A DNA stretch of 64,000 bases from Agelaius tricolor. Lineage: Eukaryota > Chordata > Aves > Passeriformes > Icteridae. The translations under genes were made by a program, and so were the position numbers. The stretch is taken from positions 22,707,001-22,771,000 of the forward strand of contig JALJCS010000010.1 of the NCBI GenBank assembly GCA_023055355.1, in the 5' to 3' direction. The notes beneath the pieces were generated by a model. That model was not told the DNA's origin and did not search any database. It worked only from the letters and a program-made list of their open reading frames with translations. Position 1 is the stretch's first letter. Each line of letters starts with the position of its first letter. Positions 26,100-37,420 of the stretch are shown one piece after another.

Positions 26100-26480
26100 A
26101 TCTATTATCAGCTAACATGTGTATTTTTCCCAAACTCTTGCCTCTTGCATTATGCAAGCTCAAATTATAATAGTATCTAATGTTTCCTAACAAGAATAGG
26201 CTGTGCCTAATGCATGAAATTATCACAGTGACAAGATAGCAAAATTAATTTTTTTCTTCATTATCTTCCATAATGCTATGTATTTTAAATCCATCATGTA
26301 TATGAATTGATCTGAATTAATGTTTTAATGCTTTATGTGGACAATTGTCTCAGATCCTCCAAAACACAAATTCAAAAGCAGTAGTAAATTGTTATGATCT
26401 TTATTGACCTGAAATTATAGCCTCATGACAAGTTCTTTCAAACATGTTTTTAAATAATTTCATCTTAACTTTTGACAAAA
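26100..26480. other. Candidate conserved non-coding block
   Basis: About 380 bases of complex AT-rich sequence rich in TAAT and ATTA words, with palindromic TGCATTATGCA at about 26146-26156. It has no repeats and no open frame of interest. It resembles enhancer-type conserved elements in texture only. Confidence 0.15.
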
Positions 26481-27539
26481 TTTCTAAGTGTAAATGTGGG
26501 CAATGAGTTTTCAAACATAATATTTAGAGCTTCTCTAAGTAGGTTTATTAAGCCCTGGTAATGAAAAAGGCCATTGTGATATGTAAATATTGAATTTAAA
26601 ATTAACCACCCCTACCTTTTGAACAATTTCTTTTTTATTGCTGTTTTTGGGGTTTATTGAATGTGTAAACTTGAGGGCAATAATAAACCTAGGTATGGAG
26701 GATAATTCATATCTTACTCTTACTCTTCCTCTTTTGTTGGAAATTATTTTTCTCACAGAGGGTTATTCCCACAGATTTCCCAGGCTCTTGGATGAGATCA
26801 CCATATGATGCTGCCTTGAAAATAGGAGCTCTGGTCTCAGAGTCAAGTCCCTAGCATTGAGTCACTGCTGAGTGAAATCCCAGAAACTGTGGTTGGAAAT
26901 AGGATTATATATTTCAGATCTGCCACTAGGTCTTAATTCAGTACAGGTGTCAAAGAACTTACTATTTTTATTTGACGTAAAAAATGAAAAAGGAATGCCA
27001 AAGATGAAGAAGCAGCCATTTTTCCGTTTCAGTTTATTAATGTGACATCTCTTCAGAGGGCTGGAGCCCCGGTTCAGAGAAGGAATACTGACTGCTGGGA
27101 AACAAACTCTCTGTGTAGATGTGACCTGACACATAACCAACATGGCTGTTAGTTCAAAGCCTGACATGGAGTAAATGACTGAAAAGGTCTTGGTGCGTGC
27201 TCCGTTTTTATTTAGGAGGGATGCGGCTTTTGTGAGGGGGAGTTCCACTGATGGTCCAAGGGGTTAAAATTGACCTACAGAAAGGTTTCCATGTACAGCA
27301 GACTTGACATGAGCACGAGAATCAGGACAGTTTTGGGGGTTTAAGATTTGTAAGGGATATGATTTGAATAAGGTCAACAAATACTGGCAAGGTAAAAAGA
27401 CTTCTGAAAGGAGACTGATGATCTGTATCAGAAAACTGTACATGGTGGGAGGATTTTGAAGACTTTCAACTCTTTAATAATAAGGTTCCAATGCCTTTTT
27501 GAGACAAAAGGTAGTTTAATAATTGGAGTAATTCAAGAG

Positions 27540-27625
27540 ATATGTTGAATTCTCCATCCCTGGAAATCAAAGACTGGAGATCTTTTGAAAAATAGATCAA
27601 ATTAGAATTATAGCCTTGATGCAGA
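27540..27625 (+). mobile_element. Possible short CR1-like remnant
   Basis: Contains 'gaattctccatccctggaaatcaaagactgga', close in order to the CR1 segment 'tctccatccctggaggtattcaagac'. No terminal repeat is seen and the flanks are not alignable by eye. Confidence 0.35.
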
Positions 27626-29305
27626 AATGCAGACAATGGTTGACTCATATTGTCCAAAGCACAAATTCACAATCAAGAGTAAATAAATGGGTCAAAGTTA
27701 TTTAGACTGTAATATGGAGAATGCTGGAGGAAATTATCAGCTGACACTTCAGTCTTTAAAATTGGTGTCTGAATTGTTATTTTACATCATGATTTGGCTT
27801 TATTAACATATAAACTATCAGAATATTCCCTAGAATTCTTTTATTTTGGCCTTTTTTATGGTACAGCTTTCTCTCTTTTTTTTTCCTTTCCATATCCGGG
27901 TGATGATTTATAATCATAAATAAATAAGAAATTAATTTTAAATTTATTGTTTTATTTAGTTGAAAACATGTGCTTATAGGTTATGGAAATTAGTTCTCTA
28001 AAAATAAGTAAAAAACAAATTTTTCTGATTCCTGATATGATATTTCAGATGTTGAAATCTAATTTTACCCCTACTAAGAATCCAGACCAGCAGTGACATG
28101 TTTTCATCTCAGATTACCTAAACCTGGCAACTCAGCAGCTGAGAACCACCATAGACAAATGAGCCAGAATGTGGTCAGGCAGGTCATTTCCCTGGAGAAG
28201 TAGTGCTCTGCAACTTCATACTTCCTTCACTCCATGTATTTTTTCATAACAGGGTATCTCTTGTACTCTTTTGACAGGTACTGCCAAAATTGCTGTTTGT
28301 GTTAAGTATAATAAATTCTATCCAACTCATAGTGCTCTGGGACCTGTCACTAAGTCACTTAAAAATCCTTTGAAAAGCATTTTTTACATGAGCGTATTTG
28401 GGATATATCACAGACTAAGCAACCAAATGAAAATAAAATGTGTGACTTAAGCAAAGTAATAACTTGAGGATTTCTAAATACCATAGTTATGTCCTTTATT
28501 GACCCCAGGCATGGGAAACAGAAATACTGAACTTGCTGGGTGATCCTTTCAACTCTACTGGACTCCAAATTCCAGTGTAAAATATAACTTAATTTTAGAA
28601 GTGAATTTTAAAATCTATTTTCTTAGGAATAACACTGCTGTGAAGAATTTGTTGACTGACCTTGAAAAATTTGTCTCTTTATAAACTTGCTCTAAAACAT
28701 CCTGCCACTTCTTTTTTTTCCCCAGTGCCTGAAGCTGAGATGTATTGATGTTAGTTTTCAGCATTATTATTTGCTCTGCAGAGTGAACTTATTGTGTAAT
28801 TATATCTACCAGTACCAGTAGCTACCATCAACTGTCACCCAAACAGAATTACTGGGTAAAACAGTCCTCCACAGAAGACTCTTGCAGTTATTCTTGTGTT
28901 AAATCACACTGTGTCACTCCCAAAAATATCCCACAACCAGTTGTGTGCTGCATCCTAAAGGAAAAGGAACCGAAAATCACAATGGTTTCTAGATAAAACA
29001 GAGATGATGGCAGTATCATCTTTCCTTGAAACTCGTTTTGGGCTCCTGTGATCCTTGCAAAGAAGTGACACATTTGTGTGGTCCCTAGCAAGTGCTGATA
29101 ACACCTTGCTTACAGTATAAAGGTGCCACTGGGAAATCTCAGAGATAAGCAGCAGTTAAACTCAGGCTGTTTGTTGAAGGGTCACACGTGGTAGGTGCAT
29201 TATCCACTGGCATTTGGCCATAAGCCTTGACTGTGATTACTGCATCAATCAGTTGTACATAAAAGGGAGGATTGCCAGGTTTTTCTTATTACCTACCAGT
29301 GCGGT
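27626..29305. other. AT-rich non-coding DNA
   Basis: No recognised element or exon. Open frames are under 70 codons. Confidence 0.45.
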
Positions 29306-29308
29306 GCA

Positions 29309-29445
29309 AAAACGAACAAAAAAACCCCAAACCATCAACAACTACCAAAAAAAAAAACCAAAAAAACCAACCAAACAAACACAAACAAACAAACAAACAA
29401 AAAAAACAAAACAAAACAAAAAACAAAACAAAAAAAAAAGAAAGA
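29309..29445 (+). repeat. A/C-rich simple repeat
   Basis: About 135 bases composed almost only of A and C, with AAAC, CAAA and poly-A blocks. It is the reverse-complement counterpart of the T/G tracts elsewhere in the window. It keeps a Lys/Asn/Gln/Thr-rich frame open (the 199-codon frame from 29214), which is compositional and not a gene. Confidence 0.85.
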
Positions 29446-32400
29446 TGTGGGAGTTGATTTTGCACTCCATTAGAGCTCTCAAATCGCATGTCTGCATGGC
29501 AGGTGTTCCAGCAAAGAGGCTCATGCAGGTGCCAGCCCCAGGTCTCTGCCTGGCAGGTGATGATGCACCCACTCACGAGTGGGACACTCTCAGTGGCAAC
29601 TGGCCCAAGGCTTTGGCCACAGGGAGCTGCTTGAGCACACACCATACCCTTGAGACAGTACCTTGCACCTCCTCCTATAAACACGAGGCAAAATTACACC
29701 TAGAAGGTGCCACCTGGGCACATCAAAATGCTAACACAGGTATTCCAGCCTGCTCCAGGTGCCAGTTGTACTCATTCACTGTCTCATACCAGCCCTGGAT
29801 TTTGCCAACATAAAGCATTCCACAAATAAAATGCTCATTTGAGAACAGTTCCCTAAGAATTTTTCTAGAACTTCTTGAGCACCGATAGCAGTGGAAGGCT
29901 CAGTGTACTCAGCATCTGAGTGCTACATAAGGCACTAATGAAATATTGAGCAAAACAATTCCTGTCCACAGTCAGACACCAGCACGAGTACTGGCAGCAT
30001 GCATTGCCTGTGGCAAGGACCTCGTGTCCCTTGAAGTTTCCTATCACACCAGATGCATACACTGTTCTGCTTTGATTTTGCATAAGACACGCTTGTTCCA
30101 TCAGATATTTTCAGGGATGGGAAACTTATAAGAGTGCTTGTTGTTCTGTGTGATAGCAGCAGGGTTTTGTTTGCTTCCATGTGCTTGAATAGCCTGAGGA
30201 GTTCACAAATGTGTTTGATTTGCATGGAGTGAAGAACCTCAGAAACACTGGGAGGAGCAATGAGAAGCACAGGTTAATACAGCAAGCAATTGGTTGGTGT
30301 GTGACTCTCTTTCATTTTTGGAAAACTAGGTGGTTTTATTTAGTTCTCCTCTGATGGCATATTCTTGAGCCAAGGTCAGAGACAGATTGTTCAAAACATC
30401 TTGGAGACTGCAACAAAGCAATCTTTGCAAGCAATATACCTTACAGGTCCCTGGAGCTCATCCTTCATTCCAGAGAGGGTTTGAACCATGGGGTTTTGCT
30501 GCCAGACCCACCTGAGGGGCTCTGAAAACATCTTCTGCATACAGTGTCCAGTGCTAGATTTATGTACAAACATCTGGAAGCCTACACACTTCACTCCCTC
30601 ATTGCATGACAAGCAGTTCTTCCAGTGGGAAATTAAATGTAGCTCTAGCCCAGTCTCTAGAGTATTTATTGACAAGTATTTATTGACTGTCCTCTGGGGC
30701 CTTCCAGAGTCTCACAAAAGATTAAATAGGGACCTCTATCACGTCCTTGGAAATGCTGATTGAAAATGGTGGATCAGCAATTATACTGAACATGGATAAA
30801 AAGTAGTCATCTATCACTGGTGGTTAATCTCTTTTTCAGAAAGGAGACCATATTGATCAGAATCAGAATGCTTGAAGTTAGGTACACTTTAAATGACAGT
30901 ATTGGCACCTGGACATGCATCAATAAGGCTATTTTAATGTGTCTTATATCATTCTGCTCAAATTATTTCATTGGCTCTTCTAAAAACTTATCGATCTCTT
31001 ATTTTCCTTTATAGTTGTTTTATGCCAAGGTGTTCTTTGTTGCACTTGCAATGATGTTGCAGGTTTCTAATGCTGTTTTAATTTCACCAAGACTTTAGTT
31101 TGTTAAGTTTCAGTCTCAGAGTGTAAATAGGTAGTGAATCTAATGGACTTGCTTTCAGTCACTCTCTCTCAGTTCCTGGTGCTCTTGTTAAAGTAGTCTT
31201 ACCAGGAATTTTCAGGATTATTCTTAAACTGTTAAAAAAATTCTGAAAAGAAGTTAATTCTGAAAAAAAAAAAATTCTGAAAAGAAGGGTAATTTTTTCT
31301 AGTTTTAGAAGAATGAAAGTAGGGGGGAAAAGAGTAAAAAAGAGTAATTTTATGCCAGTTTTTACATTCTTCTTTCCTTTTTTTGGTAATTAACTTCATT
31401 TCAAATGGTGAAATTTTCACATTTTCAATCTTACTGCTCTTTCTCCTGATTAACATCAAGAACATGATGAGACAACGTGGTTGTGTATGAGTTTCAAACA
31501 GCCCTGAGTGTTAGCTACGGGTAAATGTAAAGGGAGTACATCAGTAGATCATCACCTCTGACAGAACCCAAGGCAACTATAAACTGTTGAAAAGGACATA
31601 ACCCAATTTTCTACTTTGTTTGTTTCCTTTCTTCACAGTGAAAGGGCATGTAAACACTGTCAACATTTCAGTCTCTGCAAAATGTCTCCAAGACTTCACA
31701 CAGGAGATGAAAAAGTGCTGAAACTTTCCTCTCTTGCTGTATTGGCAATATCTTCCTGGAACCAAAGGTCATTCATAGTAAATACAGGGGTTGGCTGAAT
31801 GTGATGTATTTAATAGGTCAAGCTAGCATGGAATACATGATTAATTTTGTAATGAAAGTTAGCCTTTTTTATTTTTTTTCCCCATGCTGGTTGAGTGATG
31901 GAGCTGTTTTCTCATTGGCTTGTTCCATTTAAAAGTCCATTTGTAGATTTCTCTTGAAGGTAAACATGTCTAGATCATTAAACATACCCTGTAAACACCA
32001 TTGCTAATAAAAAAAAGCCTGCTTGATTCCACACACAAAAAATGTTTTGCACATAGGCTACACTCCTTGTATGCAAATATGTGAAGGGAGTACACATTAC
32101 TGACATTACAGGAGAAGCTTGACAAATTACTGCTCTGGACCTGAAGGAGAAAAAAGACCTCAGAACTTACTATTTTTAGGGCAAAAGGATGAAAAGAATG
32201 GTTCACAGTTCACCATAAGTACTTGAAGAGGTGGGATTGGTTTTTCTGTCACGGGGAGATTCACAGCTGGCACAGCCAGCTGTAGCTAGAACCTGCAGAT
32301 TGTTAGGCTGATAGGACACAGATTGCTAGTTCTGCATCAGTTCAGGCAGTAATCTGCACTGTGGCAGAATGGCAACGAGTCAATATGACATGTGTGATGG

Positions 32401-32486
32401 TATAACTTGCAGCAAATTAGAAGTGTTTGTGTATGAAGTAAGTTCCAGTGTAATTTACAATTTGCTCCAGAGTTGCTTTCCTTGAA
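29446..32486. other. Non-coding DNA
   Basis: No recognised transposon or exon. Contains an A-rich partial duplication at 31234-31287. The open frames are short and overlap on both strands. Confidence 0.45.
31234..31287 (+). repeat. Imperfect direct duplication with A-runs
   Basis: The word AATTCTGAAAAGAAG preceded by A-runs occurs twice, the copies starting about 34 bases apart, consistent with slippage in A-rich DNA. Confidence 0.6.
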
Positions 32487-32525
32487 GAAAAAAAAAGGAA
32501 TTAAAAAAAAAAAAAAAAAAAGAAG
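32487..32525 (+). repeat. Poly-A tract
   Basis: Two A-runs of about 10 and 19 bases separated by GGAATT. No retroposed gene is recognisable upstream. Confidence 0.8.
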
Positions 32526-32559
32526 AGTATTCACCCTTCTGCTTTCTGTGCCATGTAAC

Positions 32560-33060
32560 TGAATATAATATTTGACGTAATTTCAAACAAGCATTTTGGC
32601 AATCGGGACCATATGCTCTGTAAATAGTCCATCAAAGTCAGAATGCTAATATGAGTTGTTGTTTGCTGCTGCTGCTGTTTTTCCCAGAAATCAACCTTTC
32701 ATGCAGAGTCTTGACAATTTTGAAGAAATCAGAAGAAAGCACAGATTCTGTTACAAGTTCCATTTTAAGAGCTGTTTCTTTAATCTGTAAAACAAGTCAT
32801 AACATACTCTGGAGTTATGTCTTTTAAATTAAACATTTGGCAAGATGCTGTGCTAAGGTACTCCATGATGCTAAATGAATTACAAATTCTCTGGGACTGC
32901 CTTTGTAATTGGATAAGCAGACTTGCATCCCATCACAAAGACCTTTATTTACTACATTTTGTATTGGATTCTGTCATGAGCTGTCAATTATTTGCACTGT
33001 GGGTTGTTTTTCTTGTTCTCTTCATTATTATCTGTGCCTCAACTGTTGTCTAGAATTTGT
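32560..33060. other. Candidate conserved non-coding block
   Basis: Five hundred bases of complex sequence without simple repeats apart from a short GCT run. It contains TGACGTAA (32573-32580, a CREB/C-EBP/PAR-bZIP-type word) and several TAAT words. A 78-codon plus-strand frame (32817-33053) ends in a hydrophobic stretch of about 20 residues; I do not consider it a gene because no start context, domain or splice signal supports it. Conservation is inferred from texture only. Confidence 0.2.
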
Positions 33061-35945
33061 AACACAGTTGTAAACTTCTGGCCTTTTGGAAAAATCCTCA
33101 TTGAATCAGCAGTTTCTGCTATGTGCTTTCAGGCTAGATCCTTCTCAGCACCAAAGGTGTGTGTGTGTGTTGGTGTTTCTGGATGTCTGTTGCACATCCT
33201 AAAGTCTTTCCCCACTACAGCTGCACTCATTCCCCTAATCCACTGAGCTTCCACCTCTTGGTAACTTTTCTCTTGGAATTTCTTTTATAAAGGCAGAAAT
33301 TTAAATCCACCAGTGACTTTAAAGGAATGGTTATCATCTCATTGCTTGTCTCCTGGTAATGGGCACAGCAAATTGTACTTTGCCATTTCTAATGCTCAAA
33401 AAGCAGCTTGCTTTTCCTTACCATTGTTGTCAACATTATCCATTGTTTGCTAATCATAATCTCTTACTTCTTATAATGCTTCTCAAGCTAACAAGGTCAT
33501 AGGCTAGAAAAGGGCAGTTGTTTTGCACAGTCGTTGTTATTAATCTACACAGGCTGCCGCAGCCCACGTGTCAGGACCTGCTGCCCAGCCAGGCCTGTGC
33601 TCAGTCCATCCTCACTGTGCGCTTCCTCTGGGTGTGCTGGCAGTGATGAGCCTGATCTACAGGGCTTCAGCCCTCACTTGTTAGTGCATTCCTGCTCTGA
33701 CAAATCCTGTGACTGCCTGCCTGATGCCAAAATGTCTGGGAAAGCAAAGAAGGACCTTTATATTCAGAATTTTCATCTCCTTTGAGCAGCTGTGTGTGGT
33801 GAATGCTCTGTACTCCTCTGCTGCACTCTGACTTGGGTCACCAGCTGTCCATCTCCTCAAAATATTGTTATCAGAGAGGGAATACTGTACATGTGTAGCT
33901 GTCGCTGCTACACAACTGCTTCCAGGTTTACAATCTACACATGCTCCAGCTTTTCAAAGCTTCAGAGGAGTCTTACCAGAAGATGTGGACCACCTTCCAC
34001 TCTGTTTACTATATACCCTGGCCAATGACATGGCAAAGATGCACTTTAAGAAAATTCCTGTGATCTGGATAGAACTGAAGTTAAGGGAAGGAATCCTGAT
34101 GCATTAACATTTGGATTAGATCACTACTGAAGGTGATCTTTGGCTGTAAAAACAGATACCAAAGTTTTTCTGTTGGCAAAATATATTGCAAATCCCTTGT
34201 TGCTGCCATCTCTAGATGCTGCTCAACAGAAACAAAATGCAGACTGTTGAACTTGCTTTAGAGAAGTCCTGGGATAGATTTCAGACATTAGGTCAGGAAG
34301 TGTATGAAAAGACCCATGTTGTGGGATTAGTTCAGGGTGTGTGACAGATATTATCACATTAAGAGGCAGAAAAGGCTATCACAGATTTTAAGGCCCAAAG
34401 ATGATGGTTTTATCCCCTTATTTAACCCTTATAATGTCAGTCACATAGTCACCAATCATATATGTTTATCAGCCATTTCTTAGGCTGCACAGATGTGGAT
34501 TTGAGATAAGAGGAGTGTAACACAGTTTCACATCTGTAACTCTATTATCAAAACATCAGATGTAGGTGTCTTCCTCTGTTGCAGCAGAACTTCACTTACT
34601 AATGAAGGCTTTCTCTGCCTGTGGCCACCCAGTCCTCTGTGCTTCTCTTTATGTTCTTGTATATCTTTTCCATTTCTACAAATGGGAAGAAATCAAAATG
34701 CACAGTGACTGTATGTAATTTGCATACTATACATACTGTAATTTCTCCAAAGGTGACATATTGACAGCATGTGTAAGTTATTTATCTGCAAAAAGTGTGA
34801 GCTGAGTTCCAGAGGAGTCTGCATTGCTAGGAAATAACTCCCCCTTCAAACACCCACCAGCTGCTTCCCTTTTTCACCGAGGTGTTTGCATCATGTCACC
34901 ACCTGATATCATTTGCCCTGGGGGCTCCAGGAAGGAAGAGAATGGTTGCCATGTTAATTAGAGGAGAGTGATAAAACCTGATGTTTTATTTATTTTCTTG
35001 AAGAGGGATTTGTGTTTCTTATCTTGTTTTATGGTAATATTTTGTGATGAATTTTTTGAGGTTTAGCTTGGAGTCAGTTCTCCTGAGGAACAAGGGATAC
35101 AGCAAATTTCAGAGGCCTTCAGTGCTCGAGATTTCTCAGTGAAATTAACCCACCCGTGACTGCAGTTAATTACCTGTCATCACATGCTCAAGGACCCTAA
35201 CTTAGCTCCTGATGTTATAGATAGAATTAGACAAGTGCACTGTTAAAGCATTTATATTTGATGACTGAGATGGAATCTGTACTGTGATTAAAACCACTAG
35301 TTTACAAACACAGCAAATACCTGACAGTTGCAGCAAGTTATGCCAGGAAGGGAACAGAGTTGTCTAGGTCCATTTCACAGAGGTTCAAGATCTGAACACC
35401 TTTGTGGATATTGGCTCACAGTGGTTCTTTTGCCCTTGGAGTAATTGGGTTTAGGCAGAACTCATCAAGTATGGTTATTGCATTGCTGTAACTACAAGGA
35501 CAAGTCTGGGTATAAGAGTGACCCATGGCAATTCAAAGAACTCAACTCTCCTCTTGGAACAGAGCTGGACTAGAAAGCCAAGCAGACAGAGAAGAATAAT
35601 TGTGGGGTTATTTGGTCTCAGATTAGTCACAGCTCAAGTTTAGTCTTCAGTCTGTGCTGTCACACATAATGAAACCATTGTTAAAAATCAAAGTTTTAAT
35701 CCCTTCCAGAGGAATTGTTTAAAGACCAAAAGGTAAAGACCTGGCTTCTATGGATATCTTGCTTTACAGATCCATTTTACATGAAGAATTTGACCGGACT
35801 AATCCACACTGCTGTCTTGTTATTTATATTATCTTAGTTATTAAGATCTCCAAGCATGCACATGGTATCATCTTTCTACATACTGTGTATAGTTCAACTA
35901 GAAGATAAAATTTCCAGAAAGATCTATACCACAAAAGAAAGCTTA
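33061..35945. other. Non-coding DNA left of the solo LTR
   Basis: Contains a (GT)7 microsatellite at 33157-33170 and a slightly GC-richer patch at about 33545-33720. No exon or transposon recognised. Confidence 0.45.
33157..33170 (+). repeat. (GT)7 microsatellite
   Basis: Seven perfect GT units. Confidence 0.8.
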
Positions 35946-35950
35946 GGTGG
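35946..35950 (+). repeat. Target-site duplication, left copy
   Basis: GGTGG directly before the LTR, identical to the copy at 36529-36533. Confidence 0.85.
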
Positions 35951-36528
35951 TGTCTTGGTTTTGGCTGAGAAAATTTTCTTTTTAGTAGCTGGTATAGTGC
36001 TGTGTTTGTGTTTAGTATAAGAATAATATTGGTACCACACTGGTGTTTTAGTGGTTGCTAAATACTGCATGTTCTAAGTCAAGGACTTTTCAGTGTCCCA
36101 CCATCTGCCAGTGAGGAAGTGCACAAAGAGCTGGGAGGAAGCAGAGTCAGGACACCTGACCCAAGCTGGCCAAAGGGATGTCCCATACCACAGAGCATCC
36201 TGTTCAGTGCATAAACTGGGGGAATTGGGTGGGGTGGCACCAGCTGCTCCTGGGGGCTGACTGGGCTCCAGTCAGTGGGTAGGGAGTGTTTGCGTTGTGC
36301 GTCACTTCATTTCCTTGAGTTTTAGTTCTCTCCTCTTCACTACAATTATTCTTTTAATTGTCATTCCTTTTATTCTTTATTTTACGTTCCTTCAATTATT
36401 AAGTTGTTCTTATCTCAATCCAAAAGTTTTGCTTTTTTTTCCAATTCTCCCCACCATCCCACCAAGGAGAAGGGAGTGAACAAGTGGCTGCATGGCAATT
36501 CATTCCCAGCTGGGGTTAAACCACCACA
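35951..36528 (+). mobile_element. Solo LTR of an avian ERVL-type endogenous retrovirus
   Basis: This 578-bp element starts TGTCTTGGTTTTGGCTG and ends GGTTAAACCACCACA, giving the TG...CA termini of an LTR with short inverted ends (TGT.TTGGTTT / AAACCACCACA). Its order of segments matches an LTR family common in birds: 'agctggtatagtgctgtgttt', 'tcaaggacttttcag', 'ctgacccaagctggccaaaggg', a decayed TATA region (CATAAACTGGGG at 36210), the C/T- and A/T-rich U5 part, and 'cccagctggggttaaacc'. A perfect 5-bp duplication, GGTGG, flanks it at 35946-35950 and 36529-36533; 5 bp is the usual ERVL target size. No gag, pol or env sequence is present, so it is the product of recombination between two LTRs. 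The TATA box is changed to CATAAA and no intact AATAAA is visible. Family assignment is from memory. Confidence 0.9.
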
Positions 36529-36533
36529 GGTGG
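36529..36533 (+). repeat. Target-site duplication, right copy
   Basis: GGTGG directly after the LTR, identical to the copy at 35946-35950. Confidence 0.85.
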
Positions 36534-36809
36534 AGAAAAAAAGTCCAATAAGAGAAAGACTATTTAGTTCCCACTAACTTCAAGCACAGATTCAAATCAA
36601 TTGTTGATTGGGGCTACTTAAAGCAATTGCAATATGAATGACAACAAAACCACTAATATTTTTCATTTTTAGTGTCACATATCAACAAAAAAACCTCTGA
36701 AAAACACCTTTCTTCTTCCAGGTTCTTACTGTTTTTTGTAGTTTCTACTGAAAAAAAATTTTGAGTTTACTTTTAAGCTTTTTGCCCTGGCTGTGATTTT
36801 AACAAGAAG

Positions 36810-37080
36810 GGGTTTTTTTATGCAAATAGCATATTATTCACAATTATTCAGTGTATTGTGCTTGATTACATTATCAGCTTGCCTTCTGTACTTGCTGTCT
36901 TGCTGCTAATAATGTTACAGATCATATAATGAAGTTAATAATGAAAGCAACTGTGTCACTTTCATCATCTGTACCACCAGTGTACACAAATGAATAGAGA
37001 CTGCTGCAATAATTTTGGAGACTTGATAACCCACCATGTGTGAGAGGCTTAACCCATCAGGTGTGCATGCTTTTGGTCAT
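36810..37080. other. Candidate conserved non-coding block with an octamer
   Basis: Contains a perfect ATGCAAAT octamer (36820-36827, the POU-factor site) followed by many TTATT, AATAAT and TAATGA words and no simple repeat. It lies about 290 bases right of the solo LTR. Enhancer function is inference. Confidence 0.2.
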
Positions 37081-37239
37081 GTTGCACAATTCTTCTCCAA
37101 GTTCATTTCTTGCTGAGGAAAAAAGAATTTTCATATTGTTTCCTAAGGTTCTGTCTTTAAATTTTATTGAAATTATTTGCTAAAAGCAAAACTAGACACA
37201 CCAAAAATAGTACAAAGACACAATTTTTTTCTCTAATTG

Positions 37240-37420
37240 TCATAGATTTCAATAATATCTTCTTGCCTACAATTAAAATGCATCACTTTACAAGGCTGTT
37301 TATGCAGCATGTGAATTACTTGGAATAAGTTTCATTATGGTGATTAATATGCATGACACTGCATCACAATATGAAACGTATCAAGTCTGGCTTGTTTATT
37401 TTATTGTTGTTGTTGTCATT
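37240..37420. other. Candidate conserved non-coding block
   Basis: Complex AT-rich sequence containing TTAATATGCATGA and several ATTA words, ending in a short (GTT)n. Its texture is similar to the block at 36810. Confidence 0.15.

Noticed and set aside
28515..28575. CR1-like words ('gggtgatcctttcaactct')
   Set aside because: Only scattered similarity, without the order of segments seen in the accepted copies.
29214..29813. 199-codon plus-strand open frame
   Set aside because: Its middle is the A/C simple repeat translated as Lys/Asn/Gln/Thr; the rest shows no domain or splice context.
29946..30131. Short frame with a C-x2-C-x11-H-x2-C-x2-C pattern resembling half a LIM-type zinc finger
   Set aside because: The spacer is shorter than the 16-23 residues usual for LIM, the frame is only 61 codons, and no flanking splice sites or second finger half are seen. 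Chance cysteine spacing is likely.
30095..30135. 'ttttcagggatgggaaactt', similar to part of minus-strand CR1
   Set aside because: Flanking sequence does not continue the CR1 order; too short.
32817..33053. 78-codon frame ending in a hydrophobic segment
   Set aside because: T-rich DNA often encodes hydrophobic residues; no domain, homologue or transcript signal supports it.
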